Source of the DNA: Stereocaulon alpinum
Taxonomy: Eukaryota; Ascomycota; Lecanoromycetes; Lecanorales; Stereocaulaceae
DNA: 64,000 bases
Direction: 5' to 3'
NCBI GenBank assembly: GCA_018257865.1
Contig: JAEUBA010000008.1
Coordinates: 639,296-703,295 of the forward strand
This document shows, piece after piece, positions 33,383-45,017 of this stretch (position 1 is the stretch's first letter; the number at the start of each line of letters is the position of its first letter). The notes under the pieces are model-generated. The model did no database searches and was not told the DNA's origin. It saw only the letters and a list, made by a program, of their open reading frames with translations. A program made the translations under genes and the position numbers.

Positions 33383-36300
33383 ATATACCTACTAAAAGAA
33401 GAAAAGCGAGGCGCCCTCGCCGAAAGTATAGTCTAGGGGCGTCTTCGAGGCTAGCGTAGCCTACGGCGAAGGGTAATATTAGGTAAAGTAGCTTATTAAT
33501 AACCTCTTAAGCTCTCTTTATAGTCCTTAATAAGGGCTATAGTATTTATAAGCTCCTCTAGGGTAAGCTATTCGTCGTAGTAAGACTTATAGCCTTACTA
33601 TTAAATAAGATACTAAGTAACTATCTTACGTCCGTATCTAATCTTTCGCTTATTAAGCAGTTTTTCTATATAAAAGGACTTCCAGTTATTAGTATCACCG
33701 TCTACGAAAACTAATAGTAGGTAGTTAGGGCGAGTTCGGTGAAAGGGGTCTTTTATATTAGGTAAGAGTTTAAGCTGAGTAATTATAAAGATATTATAGA
33801 TCCTCTAGTAATCTAGCAGCTTAAGATAATATACTAGACGTCTAATATAATTAATAATCTTAAACGGACCGGCGTACTACTATCCGTATTTCTTCCTAGT
33901 AACTACAGTAGCGGGGATATCGTAGCCTTTATAGAGGCGTAGTAAGACTATATTACCTTTTCTAAAGAATATAGGTTAATATTTCCTATCGTAATAGAAC
34001 TTCTATCTTATAGAAGTAAAAGCAATAGTATCTAAAGCTTCCTTTCGGGAGATAACTTTAGTATTAAAGTCGGTTAGCTTCTTAGTAGCTATATAGCTTA
34101 AGTCTAATACTTAGTTAGGCTCGAAGCTATACGTAATACCGTAAGGAGTCCTTCCAGTAGTTATAGACGAAGTACTATTTAGGCCTACTTAAAGCTTCGG
34201 TAGGACATTAGGCTAGTTAGTAGGATCAGAAGAAATATAGATATAGTAACGTAAGGTAATCTTAACGGTCTAGTTAGTACGCTCACTTATTCTATCCGTT
34301 TACGGGTGATAGGCAGTGCTATATAATAGCTTTATACCTAATTATTCGAAGAGGTATCTCTAGAAGTTAGATAAGAATTTCTTATTATAGTCGGAGATAA
34401 TTACCTTTAGTATACCCCAGTTAATAAGGAGTAATTATATTAGTAGGAGATAGACCTAATCTTTTACGCAGAAGGTAGTTTTCCCAGCGATTAGTATAAT
34501 TATTTTTAAGAACTTATAAGTTACTAATATAATATAATCTTCGTTATCCTTAGTAAGAGGCAGGCCTAGAATAAAGTCTATAGCTAAGGTATAAAATAGC
34601 GTAGGAGGGGAATCAATAATTTCTATATTTCTATATAGAAGATAGCGACGAGTTTGAAACACCTAGTAACTAAGATAGTATTATAAGTACTCCTAAAGTA
34701 GCTTTAATAGGCCTTAGATATACTAGGAGGACGAAATTCGTTCGTAATGTCTAGTAAAACTAGGATAACTATCGCTGTAACTAATTTTAAAGACTTCTAC
34801 TACTATAGAAGGGGGTATATAGAGGCGCCGGTATCCGGTAATTTTATTAGCGTAATAGATTAAGAATTCTTTTAATACTTATTCGGAGGGATTATCTCTT
34901 TCGAATTAAAGGTAAGCAGCGTTATTACTAAGCTTTTCGTTATTAAGGATTTACTATATAATTTAACGCCAGCTAGCGTCTTAGGCGTAACTATCTAAGA
35001 TCTTCTTTTAGAAGTCCTCGCTTATTTTAATAAGGGTAGCGACGTACTAGTAGATTAGTACCTCAGCGTTAAATAAAGTATAGTATAGTATATCGAGTTT
35101 AGATCTAGACTTAGTATAGGTAGATAAGTTAGAGCTTACTAGCCGTAATAACGTATTAGGAATAATATTTTCCTTTCCTAGCTTATATTTAACATCAAGC
35201 TTATTAAAACGCTAGAAGAATTTAGAAGCTCTAACCAAGCGCAGATTTATCTTCTAAATAGTAGAAGTATTTAAGGATTTTTAAGTAGCTATCTCTACTA
35301 TAGTAGAATAATTAGTAAGGATATAAGTCGTTATAGACTCTACTATATATCGCACTTTCTTAAGAACTTAGATAAGGCTAGTAACTTTAAGTTCTATTAG
35401 CTAGTAGGATTTTTCAGCTGTAGTTAAGAGTCAGCTGAGGAATAGAATTAGTTTAACTTTTCTATTAACGACGTAGTAGACGTATACGCTAAAACCGAAT
35501 TCCTTTAAAGTATCTATATTAATATAAAGGTCCTGCTTATTATCGAAGTATACTAGGGTAGTTAGTCGTAAGAGTAATTCCTATAGGGCGTCGAATACCT
35601 TTTACTTAGTAGGCGTTAGTATAAGTTAGGTATAACGTATATATACTTAGCGTAGGTTGCCTTTTTCCTTAGGTAATAACTTAAGGAGCGAAGTTTTTTA
35701 TTCCTATAGCGGCTAGCAGACCTATATATAATAGGGGATATAGTTTTATAGATACCTAATAAGTCCTAAGTACGTTTTTAATATACTAAGGGTACTTAGA
35801 AATTTTAGCTTCGAAATTGCTATAAGCTTCTCTTCAGCGGTAGAAAGGCCTAAGGAATTAACTTACTATCTAAAAAGAGTAATAGACGGGTAACTAATAT
35901 ATAACTTTAAAGGCTTTACTAATATACCTTTTTTAATAAAGATACTAAAGACGTAATATAGGTAACTAATATACTCCTATAAGGTTTTAGAAGTAATAAC
36001 TACGTCGTCGACGTAGGTATAGGCGAAGTCTTAGAAAGGTCGAAGCACTTAATTAATTTCTCTTTAGACATATATAATAGAGCCTTTATAGCCTATTATA
36101 GGTATACGAAAAGTTTCTTAACCTCTATAGGTTACTACTATAAGTCGGTGGTAGTAAGGGGGCTAAACTCGCTACTAATAGAAAAATAATATATAATCTA
36201 TTACTATAATAAACTTACACCCTGAGACGGTTATAATTATATTGCTTTAGAGAGGAAGAGGGTAAGTGTTAGGCTAAGTAACCTTATTAAGCTTACGGAT

Positions 36301-38133
36301 ATTAACTATAGCTCTACCTTTACGTTCGCCGTTAGCTAATATACGCTAGACTATAAAGATAGGATAGCTAAATAGGGTTAATTCAGCCGTCTAATTAAGT
36401 CTACCTTAGTTATATAGCTTATCGAAAGTCTTATTAATAACCTATCTATCCTTTTCGCTGAGAGGGTACGTTTTTACGGAGCCGTTAACCTTTTCTTCCT
36501 AACTAGGCTTAAGTAGAATCCTTATCTATTAGTCCTAAGGAATATCGACGAATCCGGAGTCTTCCTAAAGGCTAGGATAAGTATTTACTACTTCTATAAA
36601 AGCTATAGTAGCAGGGGTGCCTCCTTTACTATATATAGTTACTCCGTTCGGAAGCAAAGTTTCTGTTAGACTTATACTTATAGAAGGAGAATTAGTAGCG
36701 AGAAATACTATCGCTTCCTTTAGTATTTATTAATACTAGCCTAGCTAGCGAACCTTTTTTAGTAGCCTAGAAGTAAGGTAGGCTAGGTTAGTACTAGCTA
36801 GATAATAGCTATTATAAGGGATTTCTACTATATACCCTAGACGAGTTTTTCGGGTAATTATAATAGGTACTTTAGAATTATTTCTTACTAAGACGGCTTC
36901 GATAGACGAATCGATAATATAGGTATATAAGGTAAGTTTAGATTCGCTAGGTTTAAAAAGGAGATTACGATCTAGCAGCGTTATATAATAGTAGATTAGG
37001 ATAGAAACTTACTAGCTAGGGTAGATTATAACGTCTTACTTTACTTAAATTATATAACGAACTTCGGTACCTTTAGGCTTAATTTTAATAGGTATTCTTA
37101 TACTACAGCTGCTAATATAGAGGTGCTTTTTAGAGGTAATAATATTAATATCTTTAGGGCTGACGACGTCTATACTAAGAAGTATATTAGCTTTAAGGTT
37201 ATTAACTAAGTATAGGTCTATAGTAACCTTACTACTAATAGGTTCTCCTAGGTCTATTTTTCTAAGGAAGTAAAGTGCGGTACGGACGAACTAATTTACC
37301 TTATACTTAGCTTTTCCTAAGCCCTTAATAATAGCTGGTAAAGCTATAGTTCTAATCTTAGTATAGGGGAGATTAGCTTTTAGAAAGCTCTTATCTATTA
37401 CTGTAATAGAGTAGCCTATATTAATATAGATATTACGTAAAGGGCTGCTAGGGTCGAGTATAATTTTGCTAACTATATAATACTAATTCCTAAATCCAGT
37501 GCTAGTAACCTTATTACTATAAATAATAGTAGACTTTATAATTCTAGAGTCTTTAGAGGTATAGAGAACTAATACGTTTTCCTTTAATAGAACCTTCGGT
37601 AGAACCGTAGCTGGATTTCGCTTAGAAGGTACTAAATTTTAATATTTAGTATAGACGTACTAGTATAGCTTATTTTTTAACGAAAAGGTTTACTTATATT
37701 TTTAATAAGTCTTATTAATAGGGTTAATAAAGAATCTATAGGTTTCTTCTTTAGGCTCGAAGTTCTTCTTAGGGCTATCTTTAGCGAAGTAGTTATAATA
37801 TTCGCGAGCTTCTAGAGTTTTATTAGGGCCTTCTAAGTAGTCCTATTCTTCGATATCGAAGTCCTTATTTCTATAATAGGCCTTAGTAGACTTTGGTTAG
37901 AAGCCGCAGTTATTATAGTTATTCTAATAGAGCCTTAAAGTACCTTAGTTATAGGGCTTCGAATAAATCTAGGGTCTTAACGAATTTAACCTACTTACTT
38001 AGCCGCCTGTAATTTGCAGCGGCTGGCGAGGACTAGGTAGACTTCCTTTTAACTAATTTAGATACTAGGGTTACCTATTAGCTTAATAGTTCTAGGAATA
38101 TAGACTATTATTATTATTATAATTTCCTAAGTA

Positions 38134-40549
38134 GGGGGCTAATTACCTAGAGCCTATTGTAATAGATAGCGAGATTACCGTAAAGGAGGTAAGGGACGCG
38201 ATCTGGCACCCAGTAGCGGATAAGGCCCTAGGGATTTTAGGGATCCCGAATAGGTTCCTAAGAGCAGTGTGTGCGGAAATAGGGGAGACCTTTCAAAGGG
38301 TATTTTAAGCGTACTTAGATTATAGATACTACCTAAAGAAGTTCCGCAAAGTAAATATAGTAATACTAAAGAAGCTAAAGAAGACTAATTACTCTAAGCC
38401 TAAGGCCTATTAACCTATTATACTACTAGATATACTTAGGAAAGTATTAGAGATAGTAATAGCAAAATAACTTAGCGGAATAGCTAAAGTAAATCACCTA
38501 CTCCTAAAATACTAGATAGAAGGTAGGAAGAGACGTTTAGTAGAAATAGCCTTAGAGACTATTATAGACTTAATCTATATAATATAGAACTAAGGTAAGG
38601 ATAATATAGCGAGTTTACTATTACTAGATATAGTAGGAGTATTCGATAATATATCCTATAAAAGGCTACTCTATAACTTAAGGATAAAAGGAATCCCTAA
38701 GGGGATTATCTAGTAGACTATAAGCTTCCTTAAGGATAGAGCGATATTAATAACCCTAGGGGGTAGGATTAGTCTAGTTAAGGCGGTAGAAACGGGGATC
38801 CTATAAGGATTACTAATATTACTAATCCTATTCCTCTTCTTTAATATACTACTAATTAAAGTATACTTAAAGGCAAAGATCCTAGTATAGGTAGGAGGAT
38901 TCGTAGATAATATATACCTACTAGTATATAGCAAGATAATAGAAATAAACTATAGGTAGCTAGAATAGGCCTATAAGCTCTACTAAACGTAGGCGAAAAT
39001 ATACGGGGCGACGTTCGCGCCTTAGAAGTACGAACTAGTATATCTATTATACGCCCCTAAAAGGTTTAATATAAAGGAGACGGTATAATTTAGTAACGTA
39101 GAGGTTAAGCTAGAAGCGAGTATTAGGGTCCTAAGGCTATATATTAATACTAAACTCCGCTAGGGCCTATATATAGCGTAGGTAAAGGTAAAGGCTGCTA
39201 CTTAAGCCTAGGCGATTAAGTGCCTAGTAGGATTAACTTAAGGAGCTATATTTAAGAAGTATAGAAAGGTATATAGTATAGCGGTAAGGCCTATACTTAT
39301 ATTCGCCGCTCTAATATAGTATACCCCTACTAAGGGGTAGGGAGCTATAGAAAAGTATATTAAGACGCTCGCGATAATATAGAATAACTACCTATAGATA
39401 GTACTTAGAGTATATAAGGTAATACTAGTCTAGGTCTTAGAAGCGGAAGTAGTTATTATACCTATCTAAACCTATCTAGACGCCCTAGTTATAAGATACT
39501 AGGTACTAAGGGGAGTATACCCCTTAATAATTAAAGGTAACCGCTTAATCCGTAGGAGACTATAGGGAAGGAGAGGAAGGGCGCGCCTAATACGCCTAAC
39601 CCTATTACTAGAAAAGGAAGAATAGGCCCTATAGGAGCTTAAGGCGAAGGATTAGGATTAAGTAGTAATAGCGATAAGGAGGAAGGTATATTAGTATAAC
39701 CTAAAAACGGATATCGAAGAGTATTAAAATATAGGCGTCCTAGCTAAGAAGATATAAGGCTAGGTAATAGTAAAGTAGATTAAGTAGTAGGAGGTATATA
39801 AAGATACTATCCCTAAGTACTCTTATATACCTATATAGAATAAACTATTATTCGGAGAAAGGTATAACTACTACCTAAAGCTTAGGAAGGTAGAAAGCTC
39901 GATAGTAGTCTAACTCTAAAGTAGGAAGAATAGGTTTAACTACTTCCTTTATAAGGCGAAAGTACTAGGGGTCCGTAGTACCCGCTATAGTTATAGATAG
40001 AGGAATTAGGATATAAAGTATATTCTCCTATACTACCTAAAGCTTAGCGACACTCGAAGGGAGCTTATTAAAGAGGTAGAGACTTATAATATTAGGACTA
40101 TACTAGCTGAGGTTACTAGTATAAGAGTAGCTATAAGATAGCTAGTTAGGTTAGGATTTCTAATATAGTATTAACTTACTAGGGAATAGCTCTCCTAGTC
40201 TAAACTCCCTATTAGAGTAGAACTAGTAATAAAAACCCTAAAGATAAAGAAGCCTAAGTATAAGTAGAAGCTAAAGGCGGCGGAGCTACTAAAGTATTAT
40301 AGGGCCTATTAGGGTAATAGAGATTATTATTACTAGTATTATAGAGCCTAGTAGTAAGGTTAGATAGGCGGAGTAGAATAATAAGTAAGCTAATAAGCGA
40401 AAGTTTTTAGCTAGAAGGGGCGACTCTAGAAAGGTTTCTTTCGCGTCTAGAGGGCCTTCAACCCCCCTAGATTTCCTAATAATATAAGAGAACACCCTTA
40501 TTAGTATATATAGATACTAGAATAGGCGTATAAATCAATTAATTAATCA
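38134..40549 (+). mobile_element. 5'-truncated LINE (Tad-like non-LTR retrotransposon)
   Basis: About 2.4 kb on the plus strand, inserted in the gypsy element. A 15-bp direct repeat ATAATTTCCTAAGTA flanks it (38119-38133 and 40550-40564), the long duplication expected of target-primed reverse transcription. The translation begins inside a LINE reverse transcriptase, with segments such as DKALGILGIPNRFLRAV and ASLLLLDIVGVFDNISYKR separated by RIP stops, then GGFVDNIY where an active element would have an F-DD motif, then an RNase H-like region. The endonuclease part is absent. The 3' end is a TTAA-type simple tail rather than poly(A). Confidence 0.85.
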
Positions 40550-42547
40550 ATAATTTCCTAAGTAACCTAAGTAGGGTTAACGCTTAGTACGGTTAGATAG
40601 AAGGGAATATTAAGGCTTAAAAAATCCTCGTAATATATACTAACTAGTTTGACTACTTTTGCTAGCGGTAGCTTTACTAATAATACGGCAGGTTAGCTTA
40701 TCCTATTCTACCGTAAGTTTATACTAAATCGTTCGTTTAGCGTCTAACTAATCTAAGAAGGAATAGACTAATATTAATAAGGTAGGTTAACTAATCTAAC
40801 TGCGGAACGTAGGATATAGATTATTCTATACTATAATAAGCTAAGTATTACCTAACTTAGTAGCGCGTGCGTGTCTAAAAATTAACTATACGTATTTCTA
40901 AGGACTAACTATATTATTGAGGGTATCTTCTATAACGAATTTTTCGGAGTATATAGCTTTAACTGCGTTACTAGTATCCTCCTTAAAGCGTCTAACTAAG
41001 AGCTTAATCTATTACTCTAGATTTACAGCTTTTAGGATATCTCGTTCGAAATCTAAAAGCTCTACTATATACTAGGTTATAGTAAAGCCTTTTAGATAGC
41101 TAAAAACTACTAATAATACTTACTATTCGGAATATTAACGTTTTATTTCTTTTAGGCGGTCTACGAATATAAAGATATCTTAAAAGGTAATATATTTTTC
41201 GCTAATAATAGGTCCTTCTCCTTCTACCTTAGGGTTAAAGAAACCTACGTTATCCGCTTAAAGGGTATAACAGCTAAAGGGAATATTAGTAGGAACTTAG
41301 TTAGGGGGGACTCCTACTAGAGGTATACTAGGTGGTTCTCCTAAAGGTCTACTAAGTATAGCTTATAGAGCTCTATACTACCTTTCTAAAAACCCTATAC
41401 TAAGGTAGTTATTTAGGTCTTATAGTATACCTTATATATTACCTAAGCTAGCACTGCTTTCTCTTCTTCTATCGTTTAATATACCTAATAGTAGGCTATC
41501 GCGGACGATTTCTTCTGTAGTAGCGGAGCCTTAGCGAGAGCTAATAGGCAGTATAATAGCGAGGTGATATATATACTCCTTAAAAGCTTTTACGTCTGCT
41601 CGAAGAGAGGTCTTATTAATAGCCTAGCTGGCTATCTACGCTACTAAAGAGGCGGTCTTTTCGTTAGCTAATACTAAGTTCTCGCGAGAGGCTACTGCAG
41701 AGCCTATACGAATAGTTCTAGTAACTAGTACTTATAGAGGAGCGTTTAGCAGTCTAGTATAAGTAAAGGTAATATTTCTAATTATAACACAAAGATTTAC
41801 AGGGATAATACTAACGTAACTATAACTAGTCTTAATAAAGGATTCTAGCTGGAACGCTGCAAGTACGGTGTTATAATTAAGATCTAGGACTAGCGATAAT
41901 AACGAAGATAATACTAATAACGCTAGCTTATCTAATTTCCTTTTTTCTATATAAACGAGAATAATAGAATGTTATTAAGACGGTAAGGAATATAAGTTAT
42001 AAGTAGGAATATTTCCTAACAGAAAAGTAGGAGGTTACTTCCTTTCGCTTCCGGTTAATATAATTTCTGATCCTTAGGTTAGAAGGTGCTAAGCACCTTC
42101 TTCGGTACTCCTTCTAATTTCGCTCCTCTTTATATAGAGCGAATTAAGGCCTTAATAGCTTAATTAACCTAGAATAAACGTAGTATAGCCTTACTCTTAT
42201 TCTTATAGTATTTATAGCCTTACTGATATTAAGGCTCTGCGGGTATCGGGCTGTAGGTTATTAAGGTATGATAATAAGGTACTTACGGGGATTATAGATT
42301 ATAGATTGCAGTTATAATTACGGCGTAATAGAAGTAGGAAGTAGGATATACTAGCTTATAGTTACGGAATTAAGTCGTTAAAGGGCTCGAAGGCTTAGTA
42401 GAGGACTAGTAGGGGGTACTAGTATTACTACTAAGTAGCTGGTACTGAAAGCTGGTACTATAGCTAGTGCTAAAGCTAGTGCTAGGATCGTGCTATAGCT
42501 GTAATTAATAGTACTGCTAATAGCTTAACCTTACCGTTGCTACTAAT

Positions 42548-42670
42548 TATAACGTGTTGGTATGGAATTGTCAAGCTATAATAGTATTGATCTATTATAT
42601 TCTAGCTACTGCAGCTACAAGGTAATCTAGCGATACTAACCCTAACCCTAAGCTATACTATACTATTATA
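42548..42670 (-). repeat. Right LTR of the nested gypsy element
   Basis: 123 bp, matching the left copy except for a few transitions; followed by the GTCGG target duplication. Confidence 0.85.
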
Positions 42671-44144
42671 GTCGGTAAGGTATTACTTAAAGCTGCGTTA
42701 ACGTTCTTCCTTAGGGTAATTAGTTAACTAGTAATCTTCCTTTTTACAGATAAAGTATCGCTTTTTATTCGTCGAATTACTAGAATTATTAGAGTTATAT
42801 CTTAGCTTACTTAGATATCTTAATTAGCTATAACTACTAGATTCGCAGTTTTAGCTGCGACTGCTGGATTCGCGGTTTCGGTAGTAGCGGTTAGTATATA
42901 TTATTTCGCTTAGCGATAAGACGCTACGGCGGTCTTATAAGGCTATAGATAATTAGAGGTCTTAAATAAGGTTTTATATAGTATCCGGTAGTTTTTAATA
43001 GACGATCTCGTAGGTAGGTATAGACTTATAAGTAGTAATTATCTTCTAGTAGATAAAGCTATCCCTATAAAGGTTCTCGTCTAAGCTATATTATAGTTCT
43101 CTTAGTCTTAATACTATAGCGTCTAGGTACTCCGTTAGGGTCTTATCTTTATTATAGTTAATAAATAGTTGCAAGGATACGCTATTCTATTTATTAAGGT
43201 AGGCGATTTAGTATTCTCTTCCTTCAAAGTTTCTTTTAAAAGTAATTCGTAAAGAGTCTAGGTTTATTAATAAGAAGGAGAATTAATTACTAAAATAGAA
43301 ACTTAGCGTATCGCTACTTAGTATATATTAAAACGCTATATAAAGCTTAGTCGACGGTATCCCTACGTTAGAGGTAGTAGTTAAGAATATATTTAGCTTA
43401 TAGTTAAAGGCGTCGCTTCTTCTATTATATTTTATCTCTTCCGTATAGAGCTTAGTTAATACGGTAAGTTCTTAGGAAAGGCCTTACTCCTAGTAATTCG
43501 CGATAGCGTTATAGATCTTAAAACTATTAATTAGGGCTATTTAGAAGGGTATTATATTAAATAACGTACTAGTTTTAGTTAGTATCTTAATCTTAGCTGG
43601 GGTAGGTATACTAGGTATATTAGAGATATTTCCTAAGGCAGGCGTGCTAGGTATATTAGAGTTATTAGTAGGGTTAATATTAGACTTCCTTACTAGCTTT
43701 AGTACGTTAGTAGGCTATTTAGGGAAGATTAGTTAGTCTATTAGCCTTACTATATATATATAGATAGAGGTCTTATCCTTAGGTATAAAGATACTACGGT
43801 TATAAAGTAGATTCCTAAGGACCTATATTAGGGCTTTATCTACCCTCTTAAATAAGGCCTTATCCTAATTATTAAAGTCTTAGATAAAGGTTAGCTATAG
43901 ATCTTATCCTTCCTCTTCTAAGGTTTAGTAGAAATTCGTTATATACTTAATAAATAGTCCTAGGCCGTTAGCTGAGGTCTTTTTAGGGTTATTAAGGACG
44001 ACTCTTATTAATATAACTATCGCCTCCTATAGCTCTTCAGTAGCTGGTTGCGTTATTATAGGGTTAGGCGTTATAGTTAAGGCTTAGTATTATAGTTGAA
44101 ATTTTTATTCGTACCTTGCTGATCTGAGGTCGATAACTAATCAG

Positions 44145-44350
44145 TGTCGGTACACCCTAGCTGCTAGGTTATACCGATTAGTAGGCTTGCTTAATCCCCT
44201 ATTACCTGCCCCGGATAACCTGATTCGCAGGGTGTCTATTAGGCTTGGTAAACTGGGGATTGATTGAATCTAGCTAGCTAAGCTATGGTGTTTTATCTAG
44301 GAGTTGGCGCCAAGCCGCTTATTGCGGAGCGGAGTAATATTATTCCGACA
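44145..44350 (-). repeat. Right LTR of the copia-like element
   Basis: 206 bp, better preserved than the left copy, and the 5' LTR in the coding direction. It lies about 100 bp upstream of a short ATG-initiated frame in unique DNA. Confidence 0.9.
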
Positions 44351-44355
44351 AGTAG

Positions 44356-45017
44356 GTTGTATACTTAGATCTTGAGTGGTGGGTGAGGGCGGAGCCGATG
44401 CTGGAGAGCTATTAAGCGGCATATTCTGGGACTATAGAGATTCAGAAGATGGGTAAACGATATATATTTTCTAAGGTGCGGGGCGAGCAAGGTTCAATCT
44501 CGGGACTAGAACTACCAAGGTATCTCATGGAGGCGATAAGAATCTGCAAATTGTGCGTCTCCCTTGGTTATCCATCTTCGCCGACCTTGTTTCTCCATTA
44601 TACTCGTTGTCGAATGATCCTTTCGTTGATCTGCGATGTTCAACATGAGAGCGTGAGGCCTCAATACTACAAGCAAAATGTCAAAGCTAGGTATAAGGCG
44701 CTTTGGAAAGATTATTTGCTGCCATCCTACGGCCCTATTTCGTGACTGAGCATTGAATCGGCTCAAATATGCAGGCAAAACATGAGCTATTGATGTGCCT
44801 GGTTGAGCGATAGATCTGTTTCTCTTTGTACCTTGCTTCATTTGTTCGGCAAGAGCACATCATTGTGAACGGCCACTTGTCATATTTCTTTCAACACTTT
44901 TTCGTATTCACTTAGTCTTGTCTTCTTTCATCAAATTCGATCATCTCCATCACTCCCCCACACTCAGTCATCCTTCAGCATCTACTGCTACTACGGTCCG
45001 CCTAAACGCCGGCTACC
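44356..45017. other. Unique DNA upstream of the APH-like gene
   Basis: Non-RIP DNA between the right LTR's target duplication and the next gene. An ATG-initiated frame at 44449-44745 (98 codons) has no recognisable domain and is listed separately. The pyrimidine-rich stretch near 44900-45000 is probably the 5' leader of the APH-like gene. Confidence 0.4.
44449..44745 (+). CDS. Short ORF of unknown status
   Basis: 98 codons from a true ATG in unique DNA 100 bp from the LTR. The product is basic, with several Cys and Tyr, no signal peptide and no family features. It may be a chance frame or the remnant of a gene cut by the retroelement. Confidence 0.2.
   Translation: MGKRYIFSKVRGEQGSISGLELPRYLMEAIRICKLCVSLGYPSSPTLFLHYTRCRMILSLICDVQHESVRPQYYKQNVKARYKALWKDYLLPSYGPIS

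Larger units (their letters stand above)
33260..42670 (-). mobile_element. Ty3/gypsy LTR retrotransposon nested in the copia-like element
   Basis: 9,411 bp with 123-bp LTRs (33260-33382 and 42548-42670), equal in length and nearly identical, flanked by the 5-bp duplication GTCGG (33255-33259 and 42671-42675). On the minus strand the reverse transcriptase motif DFAYTYVDDV is at 36001-36030, and integrase remains are near 34.3-34.66 kb, including ILGLPLTKD. A gypsy order of RT before integrase fits. All frames carry many stops from RIP. Each LTR contains a short CCCTAACCCTAA run. It is itself interrupted by a LINE. Confidence 0.88.
29579..44350 (-). mobile_element. Copia-like LTR retrotransposon, RIP-degraded, with nested insertions
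   Basis: 14,772 bp bounded by 206-bp LTRs (29579-29784 and 44145-44350) that start TGTCGG and, in the right copy, end CCGACA. A perfect 5-bp target duplication AGTAG flanks it (29574-29578 and 44351-44355). The two LTRs differ mainly by C-to-T or G-to-A transitions. Coding remains are on the minus strand: near 29.95-30.45 kb it can be read as a Ty1/copia-type RNase H, with segments like LYDYIVRLSTTAKKRLI between stops. Removing the nested 9.4-kb element leaves about 5.4 kb, a normal copia length. No frame is intact. Confidence 0.9.

Noticed and set aside
38710..38934. Minus-strand open frame in the LINE
   Set aside because: It lies antisense to the plus-strand reverse transcriptase remnant and exists only because RIP removed stops on that strand by chance.
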